Assembly (NCBI GenBank): GCA_013397455.1
Contig: VYZB01000125.1
Location: forward strand, 1,689,900-1,753,899
Length of the DNA: 64,000 nucleotides
Direction: 5' to 3'
DNA from: Crotophaga sulcirostris
Lineage: Eukaryota; Chordata; Aves; Cuculiformes; Crotophagidae
In this document: positions 11,512 through 25,800 of the stretch, in pieces
Layout: each line of letters begins with the position of its first letter
How positions within the stretch are numbered: the first letter of the stretch is position 1
Position numbers and translations under genes: made by a program
The notes under the pieces: model-generated
What the model saw: the letters and a program-made list of their open reading frames with translations, nothing else
Told to the model about the DNA's origin: nothing
Databases searched by the model: none

Positions 11512-13228
11512 CAGAGACTGGCAGAGGCAGGGGCCGGGCAGGAGCAGGGTGTGGAAGGGACACATGCTTGTGCACCGGGCACGGGAGCAAACACCAGGCT
11601 GGTCCCAGTGTGTGTGTGACCCAGAGCGGAGGTACACACTGCTTTGCATGGGCACAGGGTGGCTGACACATGTGGACACCTTATGGATGAGCTCCCCAGC
11701 CGAGACAGCAGCTTTGGCAGGACCAGTGAGCTGCCTTCTGGAAGTCAGGCTGCTCCTCCAGCTACCCGCGAGCTCGGGGATGCAGTGATGCTGGAGAGAA
11801 GAGGAAGGTGGGAACAGAAAAAAGCCCTGAGCAGGGGCAGGTGACTACTGGATGAGGCAGGAGGGCTTGGTAGCTTCATTGCCCAGGGACAGACAGAACA
11901 GCAGAAATTAGAAATAGCAGAAAGAAAGGATGAATGTTTAGGAGCCATTAGTGTGGCTTTTCTATACAGCCGAGAAACTCATTTCACGCTAGGGTTGTAC
12001 AGGATAGTGTGGAAGTGACCAAATTAAACCACAGGTCATTGCATGGAAGTCTGTACAAGAAGAAAAAAACTGCAGGAGAAGCACAGAGTGTCTTGAATTC
12101 AGCACTTACAGAAGAGACTTGATTATCAGACAAGGTACCATGCAATCGCCAGCTCTTTCTGCATATTTTTTTTTCTCTGGGTTAAATGTTCAGAGGAAAA
12201 ACAAAATGTAGATTCTTTTGCATAAACTCAGAACTGTTGTATTATATAGTACAGTACAGAAAGTGCAAAGTATCACCCATCATATCAGTTCCACATCTGA
12301 TATGGTCAAATATGGCTCACACTTTTCATGCAAGACGCAATCTGAATCAAGACCCTCATGTACTGCTGTGCAACCACAAAGAAAGGAACGTTTCTGTACC
12401 AAAGCCTGCTCGCCTGTTTAGTCCCATATGTTGAGATACCATTTGGGTTTGGCTTTCTTTTTTTGTTGTTTTTTTTTAAAAAAAAAGAAGAAAGAATTGT
12501 GTGGGGAAAGGGAAATGAAGCATCTCAAAACTGTAAGTTGCTCTATTTATACTTTACCACAGGTTTGTCACGAGTCCTTGTTCATTCTGAAATCTTCAAG
12601 AACACCACAGTTCTGTGGACCTCATGGTGCACACAGGGTTGCACCCTGATGCAGCAGAAACGTCCTTCACAGGAGCCCATGGAGCACACCTCGTTTTCTT
12701 TCCCTGCTCCTGCCAGGTGCTGCTGGCTGGTTGTCATGGTGCACGTGAAGGCATCTCAGGGTTCATCTTGAAAAGACACTCCAGCCAGCCTGACATACAC
12801 TGCCATTTATGAATTTCCAGCTCTTCTCCATGGGTCAGCAGTGATCAAAACCCACTGTACATTCCTTCCCCTCCTCCCCCCTCTCCCCTTTTTTTAAATG
12901 CCAAGAGATGCAGAAAATAAATTCCAGGATTGGCCTTGTATTGCTCGACACACAGCTGCTACGTAACTCCACGCACACACACGCATTCAAATAGCCTGGG
13001 AAAAAAAAAAAAAAAACAACATCTCTAGAGAGGACATTTCAGAGCCAGTTTCTGAGGTAAATCTACTTTTTTAAAAAAGTCACTGAATTCTGTACACTTT
13101 TTTTTTAATATATACTTCTACATGTAGCGTGTGTTCTCCAGTGCCAACACGTAGACCCACCATCTCCTCCTGCCATAGGACTGCAAGCTTGGGAAGTGTT
13201 TCTGCATGGATGGAGGTGTGTGCACACA

Positions 13229-13258
13229 TATGTACATACACACACACACGTATGTACA
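13229..13258 (-). promoter_or_regulatory. Two Pumilio response elements flanking a CA/TG tract
   Basis: The plus strand reads TATGTACA at 13229-13236 and again at 13251-13258. On the mRNA both are TGTACATA, an exact fit to the Pumilio consensus TGTANATA. They start about 150 nt after the stop codon, 22 bp apart, with a CA repeat between. PUF proteins repress or localise mRNAs, often in neurons (established). That these sites are used here is inference. Confidence 0.5.
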
Positions 13259-13410
13259 ATCAACCATCAGGCGTAGGCTACGCACTTGTTCCCCTTTTGG
13301 AGAGTTTCCTCTTGAACATAGTTTTGACTTCCCGCTTGGCCAAGCAAGGCTTTGCTGGGCGGCTGGCCGTGCTCCCACTACCCAGGCGCTGGCTCTCTCC
13401 ACACCCCAGC

Positions 13411-13827
13411 CTACATGGTGCCTGACTTATCTGCTGAGCTGCTGGGGAAGAGCTTCTCTGTGGGGGTGACAGCGGGGCTGCCCACCCCCGAGCTGCTGCT
13501 GCTGCTGGAGCGGTGCTGCACCACTGGCCGCACTGGTCGCATCGGCGTGGGTCGCAGCTGAGCCCCAGCCAATCGGGCCGACAGTGCCGGCTTGAAGGTG
13601 GTCATCATCTCTGTGGTGGAGCTGCTGCTGCGCCGCATCGCAGCGTCGGGGTCCCGGATCAGGATGGTGTGGAGGGGGCTGGCAGGCTCTGAGTTGGCGG
13701 CGCCCATCGGGGGGTTCTTCATGGGCTCCAGAGTGTCCAGGACCACGTCAGGGGCCTGCTTGGCCGTGTTCTGCCTCTCCAGCTCCCGCAGCTCATTCAG
13801 CGCTGTGCTCATGGTCTTCTCGATGTC
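13411..13827 (-). CDS. SRGAP3: SRGAP3 exon 22, coding part with stop
   Basis: 417 nt including the stop; 138 residues (~963-1100). Starts [19 protein letters not shown] (a short coiled coil) and contains [20 protein letters not shown] and [13 protein letters not shown] run of seven Ser is encoded mainly by AGC repeats near 13494-13512, and the protein ends ADKSGTM. Local CpG content is high. Acceptor ttgcag/GAC; the stop is TGA on the minus strand at 13411-13413. The divergent patch against human is MGAANSEP where human has GPVSSEP, which accounts for the one extra residue. Confidence 0.96.
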   Translation of the reverse strand, partial: DIEKTMSTALNELRELERQNTAKQAPDVVLDTLEPMKNPPMGAANSEPASPLHTILIRDPDAAMRRSSSSTTEMMTTFKPALSARLAGAQLRPTPMRPVRPVVQHRSSSSSSSGVGSPAVTPTEKLFPSSSADKSGTM

Positions 13828-16800
13828 CTGCAAATGCCATCGACAAAGGGATGTGAGCACCGTGCCACAGCACTGCCCTGCTCTTCCACACCCCATCCAT
13901 TGAGAGGCCCCCCCACCCTGGCATGTGTGTCTGTGTGGATCTCTGACCTAAGATGGTGTCTCCAGGCAAAGCATGAGCTTTGGGAGAAGATGTAAAGCCC
14001 AAACTGTCCACACAAAGGTGCCCTGTGTCACCCAAGTCAGCAGGAGTTTGGTCAGCAGCTCCAAAGGGAGCAAATCTCAAGCGCCCCTGAGTGATGGCGT
14101 GAACACCAGTCTGTCCACATGAACAAGACAAGGCGTCTCCACATCCTCTCCCAGAACTATGGCTATTTCTTCCCAAAAAAAGTTGCCCTGCAGCCTCCAT
14201 CAGATGTACGGCACCCTCTGCTGTTCCTGTGCCTACAGGGCAATAGCACATGCGGGGCCAGAAACACACAGGGAACTATGCGGCATGAGCAGCACGATGG
14301 CAACTCACCAGAAATAAGAGAGGCAGCAATAAGGCCTCTCCCTGCAAGCAGGGAGGCAGTCGAGGTGAGATCAGCCCCAGCCCATCACTGCTCATCTGCC
14401 TTGGGTTGTGTCTCCAAGGCACAGCCTCCACAGGTCCATCCAAGGACATCCTCCAAAAGGATCCAGTTGAACCCAGTTTAACTAAAAGTGCCTTATAAAA
14501 TGAATTAGCTAAATTGCCTACAAGTGTAGTGCTGATCATCTCACTCAGAAATAGAGAGGACCTAGTTTGGCTTCAATAAAATCTGCCTTAACTGAATTAA
14601 GGCCACCAACTCAGAAAGAGATCATCTGAAAAGTCATGTAAAGCGACTGAACAATCATGTAGAAAGTAACTCTGGTTAACTCCTTGCTGTCCTTGTGTAG
14701 ACGAATGCTTAATTTTATAATGCATACAAAATGCTCGATGAGCCTCAGGTGACCTTCAGAGGATCAGGAGAAGAGAAATAATTATCAAGTTAGTTACAAT
14801 TAATTCTACTAAGCTGTTCAGATAACGAGTGAAAATATTCTCCCAGAGCTAAGCCTCAGGACTATCAAGTCCAGCAGTCCTACAGCCTTCAAGGTAAGTA
14901 TTTATATCAGCTGAGTGGGAATCTTTTTCAAAGTTTAAAAAAACAACCCAAAACCCAAGAAAACTGTGCATATCGTGCTGCATTCTCAGCATTCACCCAT
15001 CCCTTGGGAGGCTCCTGGACTCGACAGCCCTACAGGGCACCTGAGGAACACAGCCCCAGTCACCACTGCAGGCAGCCACACTACTGCCTATCAGGCAAGG
15101 CCAGGAACTTTGTGCATGCCTTTACCCCATCCCAAGACGGACATGATGCCACGCCACAACCGTAACTTTGTAAATTGATCACACCAAACACAAGCTCTTG
15201 ATGGACAGAGAAGCTGGGTAGCGTGTTGCAGAGCAAGAGAACGAGGAGCGTGGCTGGTGAAAAAGCAAACAGGACAGTTAGGAGTTCTTCCTTTCTGCAA
15301 TCTTTATTACTTCTCCCACTGAAAGCAGTTGATTCAACACGTAACAGCCTGCCAAACCCTGTGGCACACAAGTTGCTGCCAGGTGGTGGGCAGCAGCCTT
15401 CCCTGGAGCTGCACCTTTCTGCCTGGGCATCATCAATCACCCCACAGTTGCTGCTCCTGCCGGAGGGCTGCACGAAACAAACTACCAAAATTTCAGCAAA
15501 CTGCTGAAATAGGGGATGCTGAGCAACCTGTTCACAGTGCTCCCAGCCTCCAGACCCTGAATAAGCCCAATCTACAGCCTTTCAAGCACATTAGCGGGGA
15601 CTGTGCCTGAACTAGGTGGTCCCTGAGAGGCTGGAGAATTCTGCAGTCTGCTCCATGACGGAACCATTCTCCAAGAAGTGACCAGGTTTGGTATAACCTG
15701 ACTGATACCTGGTTGGGGGCTTCCTGCCAGCAGCAGAGAGGTGAGACCTGCAGGCTATGCTGGAGGTAACAATGAATCTAACAAGCATTGTGGAACCAAT
15801 GGCCTAATGTGATGCCAATGATGTTACATGGCTGGAGGCATGATATTGGGATTAGACTAACATTTTGAGGTCCTAGCTACAAACAGCCAGTAACAAACCT
15901 GAAGCACTTTTCTCCAAACACTGAGCATCAGTCAAATTCTGATTTGGCAAATCCAGTTTTCTCCTCCTAAGCTCCTTATGGAGTGTCAGATGAAGCTAAT
16001 GTGCTTCCCTCCCTGAGAGGGAGGCAGGAGCTCCCAAGCACATTTCAGTGGTGGTTCAAACGCTTACGCCTATTGTTTTGAAGTAACAGGGTGTGTGGAA
16101 GGAGGCAGTATCTTTTATTAGATCAACTGATACAGTTGGAAATGCAGGTAGACTGTTGGCTGCTCGTTTTTATCTTTAACCCATTGCAGCTACAACAGCA
16201 CTGTAATTCTGGAGTGTGTTGAGATGGAAGGGGCTCTGCAGTGTGACCCCAGTGACTTTTATTTCAGCTTCTCGATCCCTGGGCACCAAGAGCTACTTCA
16301 CAAGCCTCTTACCTCAGCAAGCGCTTCTGCTTCTAGAGATTTCTGATCTCCAAGACTACTGTGTCTAGTCGATCCACAGGTCGATCTCAGCGGGTGGCCA
16401 TCAGACAAGGCCTTCCTGTCTGGGAAATTGATGCTGCCTGCACTGCCGAATGTCGCCATTCTGCGCTTTTCAGGACTGTCAATCCTGCCCCTGTTAAGAG
16501 GTATTTTGTGGGGGCTGCTAGGGCAGGCTGCTGCTCGAGGAGGAGTGTCTATGCCAGGACCCATCCCTCGAGGTGGGCTGTGGGTGTCCCCCCCGCTTCG
16601 ACGGCGAGGAATAGCTGCACCGTCAGACCTCAATCTCACTCTGCAAAGAATCCATCACAAGACTAGGTCACCGTCGGTCAGAAGGAAAGTGTCTGGTTGC
16701 ATGCTGCAAGACAATCGCTCAGCTCTGAGAGTTCAAATCAAACCAAACTCAAGCTTTTCAGCTCCAGAAGACCAATGCAAGAGGAAAGACAGACATTTTA

Positions 16801-19800
16801 GCCAGTGCCAAGAAAGGATAGCATTGTACCTTCTTTACATGTTAAAAACTATGTCAGCAATGCACATTAAACCCCCTCTATGTTCATATTATTCTTCAGT
16901 GCTTACTGGAGCCTTCCCTTCTGTCTTGCCCTACACCACATACTGACTCTCCTCGCACACGACAGTGACCATCTCTGTGTTCACAGGAAAATGAGAGTTT
17001 TCCTACCGGCCCATTACTCCTCCAAAGCCATAGTCCACAATGTGATCTGTTGGAGACTGGATGTCATTCTTGGAGGAGGCTTTATCATCCAGCAGCGGTC
17101 CACTGCTTGCCTCACTGTCTGCTTTCTGGCTCAGGCTGTCAGAGAACGCATCATCCCTAGAAAAAGGAGACCCCCATCAGTAACAGGGCTCTACCCTAGA
17201 AGAGAGACTAGGGTCCAGCTACAACATAGGTCTTGTAACAGAAGTAGCATCTGCAAAGACCCTGGGATTGGCCTACAGGCCAGGTGGGCACTGAACAATG
17301 CCAGGTCAACGTACACAGGGGGCAAGGCCAATATTAAGCCTGGGTCACACCACTTTCAGGATTCAAGGACAGATGGGGTTCAGGCACACTGAAGTACAGA
17401 ATTTAGTTGTGGCTTTATCAGCTTGAATGAGAAACAGTCTGAGCCAGTAAATGGAGTGGGACACGTGAACAGATCCAGATTTCTCATCCAAGTCATTAAA
17501 CAACGGAAAATTTGGCCACCTGTTTTAGGTGGCTAAGGATAGACCTCATGTAATTATGTGATTTTAACATCCTGAATTAGCACGTGCCACTTTACTCACA
17601 TGTCTTGCACCACAATGTACTGGTGGGGTATAAGGCCATCCACACCATTATGTCTCCCTTCCCACCAGTCTTCTGATGCCCGATGGTACAGGAGGAGTGA
17701 GGCCCCTTTCTTAAAGGAGAGCTCTCGTGGAGACCGTCCAATGTAGTCAAACTTTGCTATGGCTTCAATCTGCTCCACTTCTGCAAAGGAGAGAAGCATA
17801 GATAAAGAAAAGCTTAGTTCAACAATCACAAGGGAACAATAAATCCTGAAAAGCAGCATCTCACCAGAACAACACTAATGCTGCTGTCCTAGCTTCCCGA
17901 GAGCATCTTACACTGAGTACAAACCATCTTATTTTTAGACTGATTGATTCATTTTGTTCTTCCAGCCTTCCTGAAATTCTTCACAGACTCACAAACTACC
18001 AGCAATTACAAAAAGCTACAAACCAGATGGGGAGTAGTTGAAATTTCCCTGTGTGCATATGGTATCATCACCCACACTCCCATTTTCTACCTATAAAGTG
18101 ATTTATTTGGTTACAGAACCCCATTATCCTCCAGACTAGGATCTTGTCAAGCTGTGTCAGATACTGTGATCAAAGCCCTGCTTACCTTCTCTTCCTTTCC
18201 TTATCCTGGAGACAGTTTGGCCTGAATTATTGATGAGCAACGAATCTCCCTTGGGGGATCTCCATAGAAAAGGTATCAGCTCTGCCCAGGCAGCTGCTCA
18301 GCACCGCAACACGACATCTGCAGATCTTTCCCACTCTCTACCTCACTGCTTCTCCATTGTTTCTAATTTAAGCTCTAACAAACACCAGGGATTCACAAAC
18401 TGTGAGCTCAGGGTGTGAAATTCAAGAGGGTTGAGGCAAGACTTCACTTTAGGAGGCCAGTGAGCACACCAGGAGCCTTTGAGTCCCTAGCCAAGAGTGT
18501 CACAGCGGGAGCTGCTGGCGCACTCAAAGAGGAGCCTGGTTGGCATTGAGGATCCCATGGAGGAGCCCAGCTCTTCTGCAAACCTGCTTCCAGCTGGGAG
18601 CACTGAAACCCAGAGAAACGGTTGCAGCAATTGCAAGGTAGCAACAGTGTTTCTCGCCACACTGGTAGGAGCAAACTGCGCGCCACCTCACTCTGCTGCA
18701 AGACAGGGGTGAAAAAGCAAGTGGCCAATATCAAACTACTTCTAGCCACTATCAGAGCCAGCAAGCAAGCAGTTAATATACCTTGATTATTTGAGACACC
18801 CGATCATTTTAGACCCCACCTAGAGACTGACAGATGGGCGATGACAAAACTAAAGATGGAAAATCTGCCCAGTTCCTCCAGATCTGTCACGTTATCATTA
18901 AAACAGGGAAACTTGCTCTTCTCAGTCTACTTCATCACTAAACAAAGGTTCAGCATCAGCAGTGAACAGGATGCAACCTGCCACTCTGCTCAGCCGCAAA
19001 ACCCACTCAGAGAAGACACGGGAATAGCTGATCAGACTCCTGCCTCATTCCCCACCTCACATGGGACAGGATAGGTTGCTTCAGTGGACTGATTTTTCCC
19101 TAGCTTAAAATACACATCTGCACCATTACAAGTGGCAGGGTGCTTGGGAGCACTACAGCAGGATCAATGAGGAACGCTCTGGAGGAAATGTAGCAGAGAA
19201 GGTGACCAGGAGGGGTCTCACAGCCTGGATGAAATATTGAGTTTTGCAGGAGGGAGGGTGCATGGGGTAAGCAAAAGATGAAGAAAGAATATTTAAATTC
19301 ACAAAATAAAGCTGCACCTCTTCTCCACACTTGCACTGCAGTTAATCACCCAGAAACTCCAATCACAGCTATTAATGTGATTACCCAAGCATAAAATTGG
19401 CTAAATGGCAGCTTGCTCTCCTTCATCCAGTCCTGTCGGCTCCCGTTTGTAGCTGAAAGCAGGTCCTGGGCTGTCCAGCCCAGCTGTGCCCTTCCCCTCC
19501 TCCCCACGGTGTCCACCAGCCAGGCAAGCCCTCCCACCACCCAGTCAGCCTTGGAAGGTGCCAGCATTTTGTCAGGACAGGACACGTCCAAGGAAACAGT
19601 GGCCATCAGGAATGCAGAAGAGGCATTTGGCTGCCTAGTGCTCTTGCAACACACAAAGTCCTGGCATTAAATGCTGTCATGGGGTTGCAGCCCCAGACTC
19701 ATCCCACAGCTGAGCTGTCCGTGTCTCTGGGGCGTGGGAAGCACAGCACTTCCTCCCACTTTGGTACCACATCCTGGAGCAAACACACTTCTTTGCCCAG

Positions 19801-22800
19801 CTCTGCCACTGCTCTTGTTTCCATGCCTGCTTTTGCGACTGCCGTAAGCTTCAGAGCTTTTACTGAGAGCCTGAACGTGACACTCCAATCTGGTTTACAC
19901 AGATGTGCAGGCAGACACAAGCTTACAGAAAGCTGGACCTGAGCCTCCTCCAGAGCGTTATGAAACATGGATGATGCACCCAGTCACAAAGGATTCACAC
20001 CTGACTGCACCCGTTCACTCAGTTCTGGCTCACAACACATTCTGATTTACCCTCCAAAGCCAGGCAGCTCCACAGGCCTGATGTGAGCAGAAATGAGCAG
20101 GCAGGTACTTCATCACCAAAGGAAACAGAACTGACTGTGGGGAAAACGAGGCTGCACTTGCGCAAATACAGGGGCGTTTCATTTCTGCCAAAGAGATGGC
20201 TGCTCAACAGTGCATGATCCACAGCAAAATTAAATCTCCTGAAAGACACCCTCACATCACAGGGCCCCCAACAAGGCCACTGTTGTTCACTTTTCTCCAC
20301 AGTGCACCCCAGAGTGAACAGAGCTGGTCTCTGGTGTGCTCTGCCACGCTATCAGCCCCCACCTCCCCTTCCATTCTCATGACCCACTTCATACAGCATG
20401 TCCTCACCATCACACGGGTGCATTTAAGCACAGATGACAAGGAAAAGGAAAGAAAAAAAAAGTAATATATGAGATTAACAGAATCTCATAGAACAGCTCC
20501 AAAAAAGGAACCCCTGTACCCTGCCATGGAGTCAGACTACTGTGAAGGTTCATGCACATCCTATGCTAAAAACCTATAAGGAACATTTATTAATATTCAT
20601 ATGCATTAGTAAGCACACAGAAACACTGACCCCTACTAAAGTGTCAGGTGCTAGTCCAGTCCCCAATCTGATTAGGAGCCAAATGCACATTGCTTTCTTG
20701 CATGCACAGCTTTCCTAACACAGGTCCAATTTTCTGTCTGTGCTTACCATCATCACTGGTGTGTGGCTCTGTGCCGTTGTCATGGTCAACTTCATCGATG
20801 GTGCCTGGCTCGCTGTGTGGGCTGTCACTGAAATAAAATACACTGTTTTCAAAGAAAGAACAAGATTCTGTTCCCAAGGCACTTAGAAAAGTACATTGTT
20901 AAGTGAAATTCTGGCCCCAGTGATACTTGAAAAAGTTATGGTTTTGGTTTTTATAGGACTGAGATAGTCATTCTAAATCACAGTAGATCTCTGAACTTGC
21001 TTTGAGAACAGCAGGCACTCACAGCACAGTCTTCAGGCCCAGAACATCACATTCTGTTGCTCATGCATCTTAATTGTATTTGGCAAAACAAATATAAAAT
21101 TATAGCAAGTTAAAACATTCCACTCACTCATTCACAATGAGATTTAATATTTTATCCTCCACTTGCATCAGTAAGGACAGTGGCAGGTGAGCAGTGTCAG
21201 GGAAATTAAGTCTCAGAAATGGAGAAGACTTACACATAAACCAGTTCAAGTCTGTTATAAATACTGGTTTGTTAAAACTCAGATCTGAATGTCAGTTTAA
21301 AATTCCAGCATTCTCCAGACAAATGCGTGACATCACTTACACGTCTAATGTGGGAGTTTCTTTCTGGATTTTTTTTCATCCTGGGTATACCAAGTAGGAT
21401 GAATTATGCACCAGGAAGGCATGATGCAATGCAATCCCATCCCTGGCTAACGCACACTCATCTTTCTAACACTGACAAAACAAAAGGAACTGATAAGTTC
21501 AGGTTAACTTTTAAGGGTTTTTGTCCAGCTAGGAAATGATGATAGAACTTTGGGGCTTTACTCAAAAATTCCAACTGAAGAGAAATTTGGTTAGAACTGA
21601 CTTAAAATTCTGTTTTGCTCTGAACACACTTCTGTTAATCTGCAGCTGAAATATTTTTTATAGATTTTACTATCCACACTGGAAACTATTTTCTCCTGAA
21701 GTTTCTACTGAGGTTTGTAATGCTGAATCAGCATGAGAAAAATGAAAATAAAAACTCAGCAAAACTGCCTCTATTTTCACCAAAGTGAAAACCAAACCTG
21801 ATGTATACAAGCAGAAACTAACTGGTTAGACTAACTGGTGCAAAATCCTTTTACTTTTATGAAGCTATTTATAAGTAAGAACCATGCAGACAGCCTGGCA
21901 TGGAGTAAAATTCTTAATCAGTGTAAAACAGCACATGCATTTCAAATATATATCACTTGCACACCTAATTCATAACATTTAACAGAAATGCATGCAAAAA
22001 AGCATGCTCTTTCTGCAGAGGGGCAAATTTACCCAAGCACTGTGCTCAGCTGCCCTGAATATTAAGTCTGAGCTTCCTCAAAGCTCTCCTCACACTCTAT
22101 CCTCTCAGGGATCTGCTCCTGAGAGCCCTTCTACCCTCAAGTGAGCTGGGGTCAATTCTTTGTCTGCTAGGAATCAATTCGAAGTCCTGCTTTTTGTCAC
22201 AGATTCACTCTTAACGTACAGTGTCAGAAGACAACCCTAACAAGGGGACCTGGTTTTAAGTTTTGCAAAACGGTGTCCCAGCTGCTTACCAGTACTCCTC
22301 CCCTCCAGTCATGCACTTCTCATAGACAGGTCCTTCCAGCTCTCTGTGGCTTGGGAAGATGCCCTCGTGGTTAATGATGATGGTTTTGATGACCTCATTG
22401 ACATGGGCTTGGCAGGACACTGGATCCTGCCCATCTGGAATGTGCATCAGAGTGGGCCCAAAGCAGATGGCCAGGTTGTAGGGATCCATCATGTTCTCAT
22501 CACTGTACTGTGACAAGCTGCAAGCACAAGTGTTAGAGAGCTGAAGTGCTGAATTTCCCCGTTCGTGAGAAAAGTCTCCCACCAACAAACCCCCACCCCT
22601 CAAAAAAACAATCATCACTGAGCTGTACACCTTCCCCAAACATGCAGCCACAGCTAGGCAAGCCTGAGGAAGAAGCAAAATACAATTCTCCGTGACAATA
22701 CCAAAAAGGATTCATGCAAAAAAGACAGGGAAATCCTGAAAAAGATACGAAGGCAAGGAGAAACTCAATGTAAGAGGGAAAAAAAAGACTCACTGATTAA

Positions 22801-25800
22801 GGAAAGCAAAAAGATATCTCATGACAACGATGACAGCCCGAGGCAGAGTGACGATGATTTGCTGGATCTGGTGCACTCTCTCGGTGGGGTTCTCGATTTC
22901 TGGAACACAAAACCAGAAAGTATGTACAGAAAGTACATGTAGTTGGGTTGACATTTGTTCAAAAATCTGAGCAAAATTTGGTTTCAGTAAAAAGATCGAA
23001 ATCTTAAAAATTTTTCTTTTTGGTAAGTTTTACTTTTGAAGAATGTATTTATCCCCTATTGTTGCTTTCTGGGTTCTATACTCCTTCAGTTTGTTTTTAC
23101 TTAAGAGGACATTTGTAAACAAATAAATAAATAAATAAACACTGGCTAAAAACCTACAACAATTGATATCTGTTCTGAAACCCAGAGGAACAAATTATCT
23201 TGAAGCACTTGCCTTTTTCACTTAGCAAAATGTTTCAACTGGCTGTAATTCAGAGGAATTAATGGAGTAATCATCAATCACCCACAATACAGGCACACCC
23301 CTGAATGAACCTTTGCAAACAAAGTGCCTTTTCTATCCATCTGTTTCTCATACATTTGAGAAACACTTCCCTGTAAACTCTCAGTCCCCCATAAGCAAAA
23401 GGAAAGCCAGCCTTTCATCTGCCACCAGCAAGTCTGGCTTCCCCATGACATTAGCAAGGAATGATGCAGCTCTGCAGCTTCCAGGGGCACTCACTGGCCC
23501 TGCAACACACAAAGCAGCAAAAAACTTGCTCAAAATACCTTACCAGGAGCCAAGGAAAATCAAGGTGGCTTTGTGCATGCATTGTGGTGGAGAGCCCAAA
23601 CCACTCAGCCGCATTTAACATTTCAGTCATAATTACAAAATGAGATAGAACATCTTACAGCAAGAGTGGCATTTTACTGAGCCATTGTTCTCAAAGAAAG
23701 AAGGTTTCTTTAATCTGTTTAGGTTAGGACACATATTAGACCATCTATATTAATGTGGCAGAAAGTCAGATGCACTTAAGGTCAGATTTTCAATGGGAAT
23801 AAGGCATTAATTCATTTAAAATTTATCCTTAATCGAAAGGTAGCAACAGCATCAGGAAAAGAAAGGAGAAGATGAATATAAGGAAGATTCTTGCTAAAAT
23901 AAGTAAAAAAGAAAGAAAGAGAGAATACTATCCAGAAAATTAAAAGATTATGTTTGCAACAAAAAGCTCCCAAAAGATTAATAAATTGTGCAAATTGGCA
24001 TTAACTAGGAATGGTTCCAAAGCATAAGTGCAAGCACAGTCACATCACCAATCACCAGGCACATTTCCTGGCACCAAAGAGGACCCATCCCCTTCTCTGC
24101 AGGTTGCATCCTCTCAGGCTCCCAGCTCCACATGCTGCAGATCCCTGCGACCCCTGGAGCAAGTACTGCAAGCCAGGCTAAAACTCCCTATATAGGGCAC
24201 TAAACTGGTGGAGAAACATCTTCCTTTGTTTGCCATGTTACGAGCCTTGCATTATTTTAAACATCAAAATTGAAAGGCAAAAAGTGAATTTCCTAAAGCT
24301 ACTACATCAAACTGTTCTTGGAAAAAAAAAAAAAGAGCACATTCTTCTCCTTCTGGAACAAGGCCATCCCTGTTGCCATTCCCCTCTAGACATCATCTGT
24401 CTGTCTTGACATTGCTAAATTTCTAGCAATTATGAACATTTACATTAAGAAGGGGGGAAGGAGCCATGACCAGTGAAAGCCAAATGAAGGATTTCACATG
24501 TTCCCCAGTCAGTCCCCCTGAAGCTAACCACGTACCAAGACACTTGAAGGTCTGAACAACCCTGACACCACTTCTGTAAAACAAAGACATCCTCCTGTAG
24601 CTAAAGTGCACAACATATTCCTCCATCATCTCTGAAACACCAAATTCATTCTGCCTTCTCCCCATTCCCCAGGGGAGTAACTTCCATGATTTGCCAATAA
24701 ATAAATGTCATCACTACAAGGTACTGATTGAAATAAACCCCATTTGGGATATCTATTTCTTCAGTTGCAGAGGAATAAGCAAAGCAGGGAGAATTCAAGA
24801 CAGAACAAGAAGCAACCAGGCTCTCCCTGACATCAATCCCAGACCTACATGATTAAAAACTCTCAGCTTATATCTCTGCTCACATCCCAAAGCACTTTCT
24901 GGTTTTCTTTGGGATGGGAAATGCACATAGCAAACACTTGGAGAACAGCTGATCAAGTGAGGTTGAAACAGGCCTGCAGACTCTAGAGTTGGAGAAGTTT
25001 TGTGAGTAGCCAAGAGTTACTGACCATCACTACGTTTAGTGGAAGACACTGAGCTAAAGCAGCAAAATCCCTTTGGGTCCCAGGAGCCATGGCTGCATGA
25101 CACATGACAGGCAGGCACAGGAACCACTGTTACTTGCAGACAGCAGGACAGGCAGGACAGCAGCTGACCCTGTTCAAGCAACTAATGACGCTCACGCAAC
25201 CCGCAAACGTGTATACAGGCTTGCTGCACGTGCAGCCCACTGGCCTAAGCTTGGACATGACTCTTTGGTGAGGTTCATGATGCTAGGAAGAATTTTAAAA
25301 AGCTACAGGAAGATGTTTTATCTCTCCCTCACTTCTGGTGCTGCAAATGGACACTCAATGTCTTTTCCTAACAATTTCCATCGCAGAAAAAACCCTTCTT
25401 GCAGCATTAGCTGCTATTTACAAGACTCAGATGTACTTGCCCCCCATTTATTGCTTCTCTTGTCCCAATGTATACTCCAAGAGGAGCTGTCACGTGTACT
25501 TACTTATAGTTGATATTAAATCTTGAAACCTTTCCTTAGGAAAGAGGGGGTTTTCCAGTCCTCGGAAATACAGCTTCAAGACTCCAGCCACTGAATTAAT
25601 GTCTCGTTCATTTTGATCATCAGCAAGGGGATCTTCACCTGCTCAGAGAAGAGTTTTTAGATCTAGCATTACTATCAAGTTGGGCTAAACATAGCAAGCC
25701 TAACTCAGCAGAAACCCAGAATTACCCACAGTTTAGAAAACCCTCCTCTGTGTCGAATGGCAATGCTATGCATTTTCCCAGCAAGAGGAGAGTTTATTAA

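Larger units (their letters stand above)
9516..13410 (-). other. SRGAP3: SRGAP3 3' UTR
   Basis: About 3.9 kb from the stop codon to the inferred cleavage zone. No coding potential fits on the minus strand, and AT-rich stretches and homopolymer runs dominate. Contents are annotated separately: three Pumilio-type motifs, a CA/TG tract at 13238-13249, an AAT-repeat, and candidate internal poly(A) signals at 10562-10567 and 11332-11345. There is also a miR-124-type seed match (GTGCCTT on the minus strand) near 10724, a motif expected by chance now and then in a UTR this long. The 3' limit is inferred from the poly(A) signal; transcript data were not available. Confidence 0.75.

Noticed and set aside
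13411..13827. Assignment to SRGAP1 or SRGAP2
   Set aside because: The tail ([19 protein letters not shown], ending ADKSGTM) and the acidic linker in exon 18 fit SRGAP3 and not the paralogues as I recall them.
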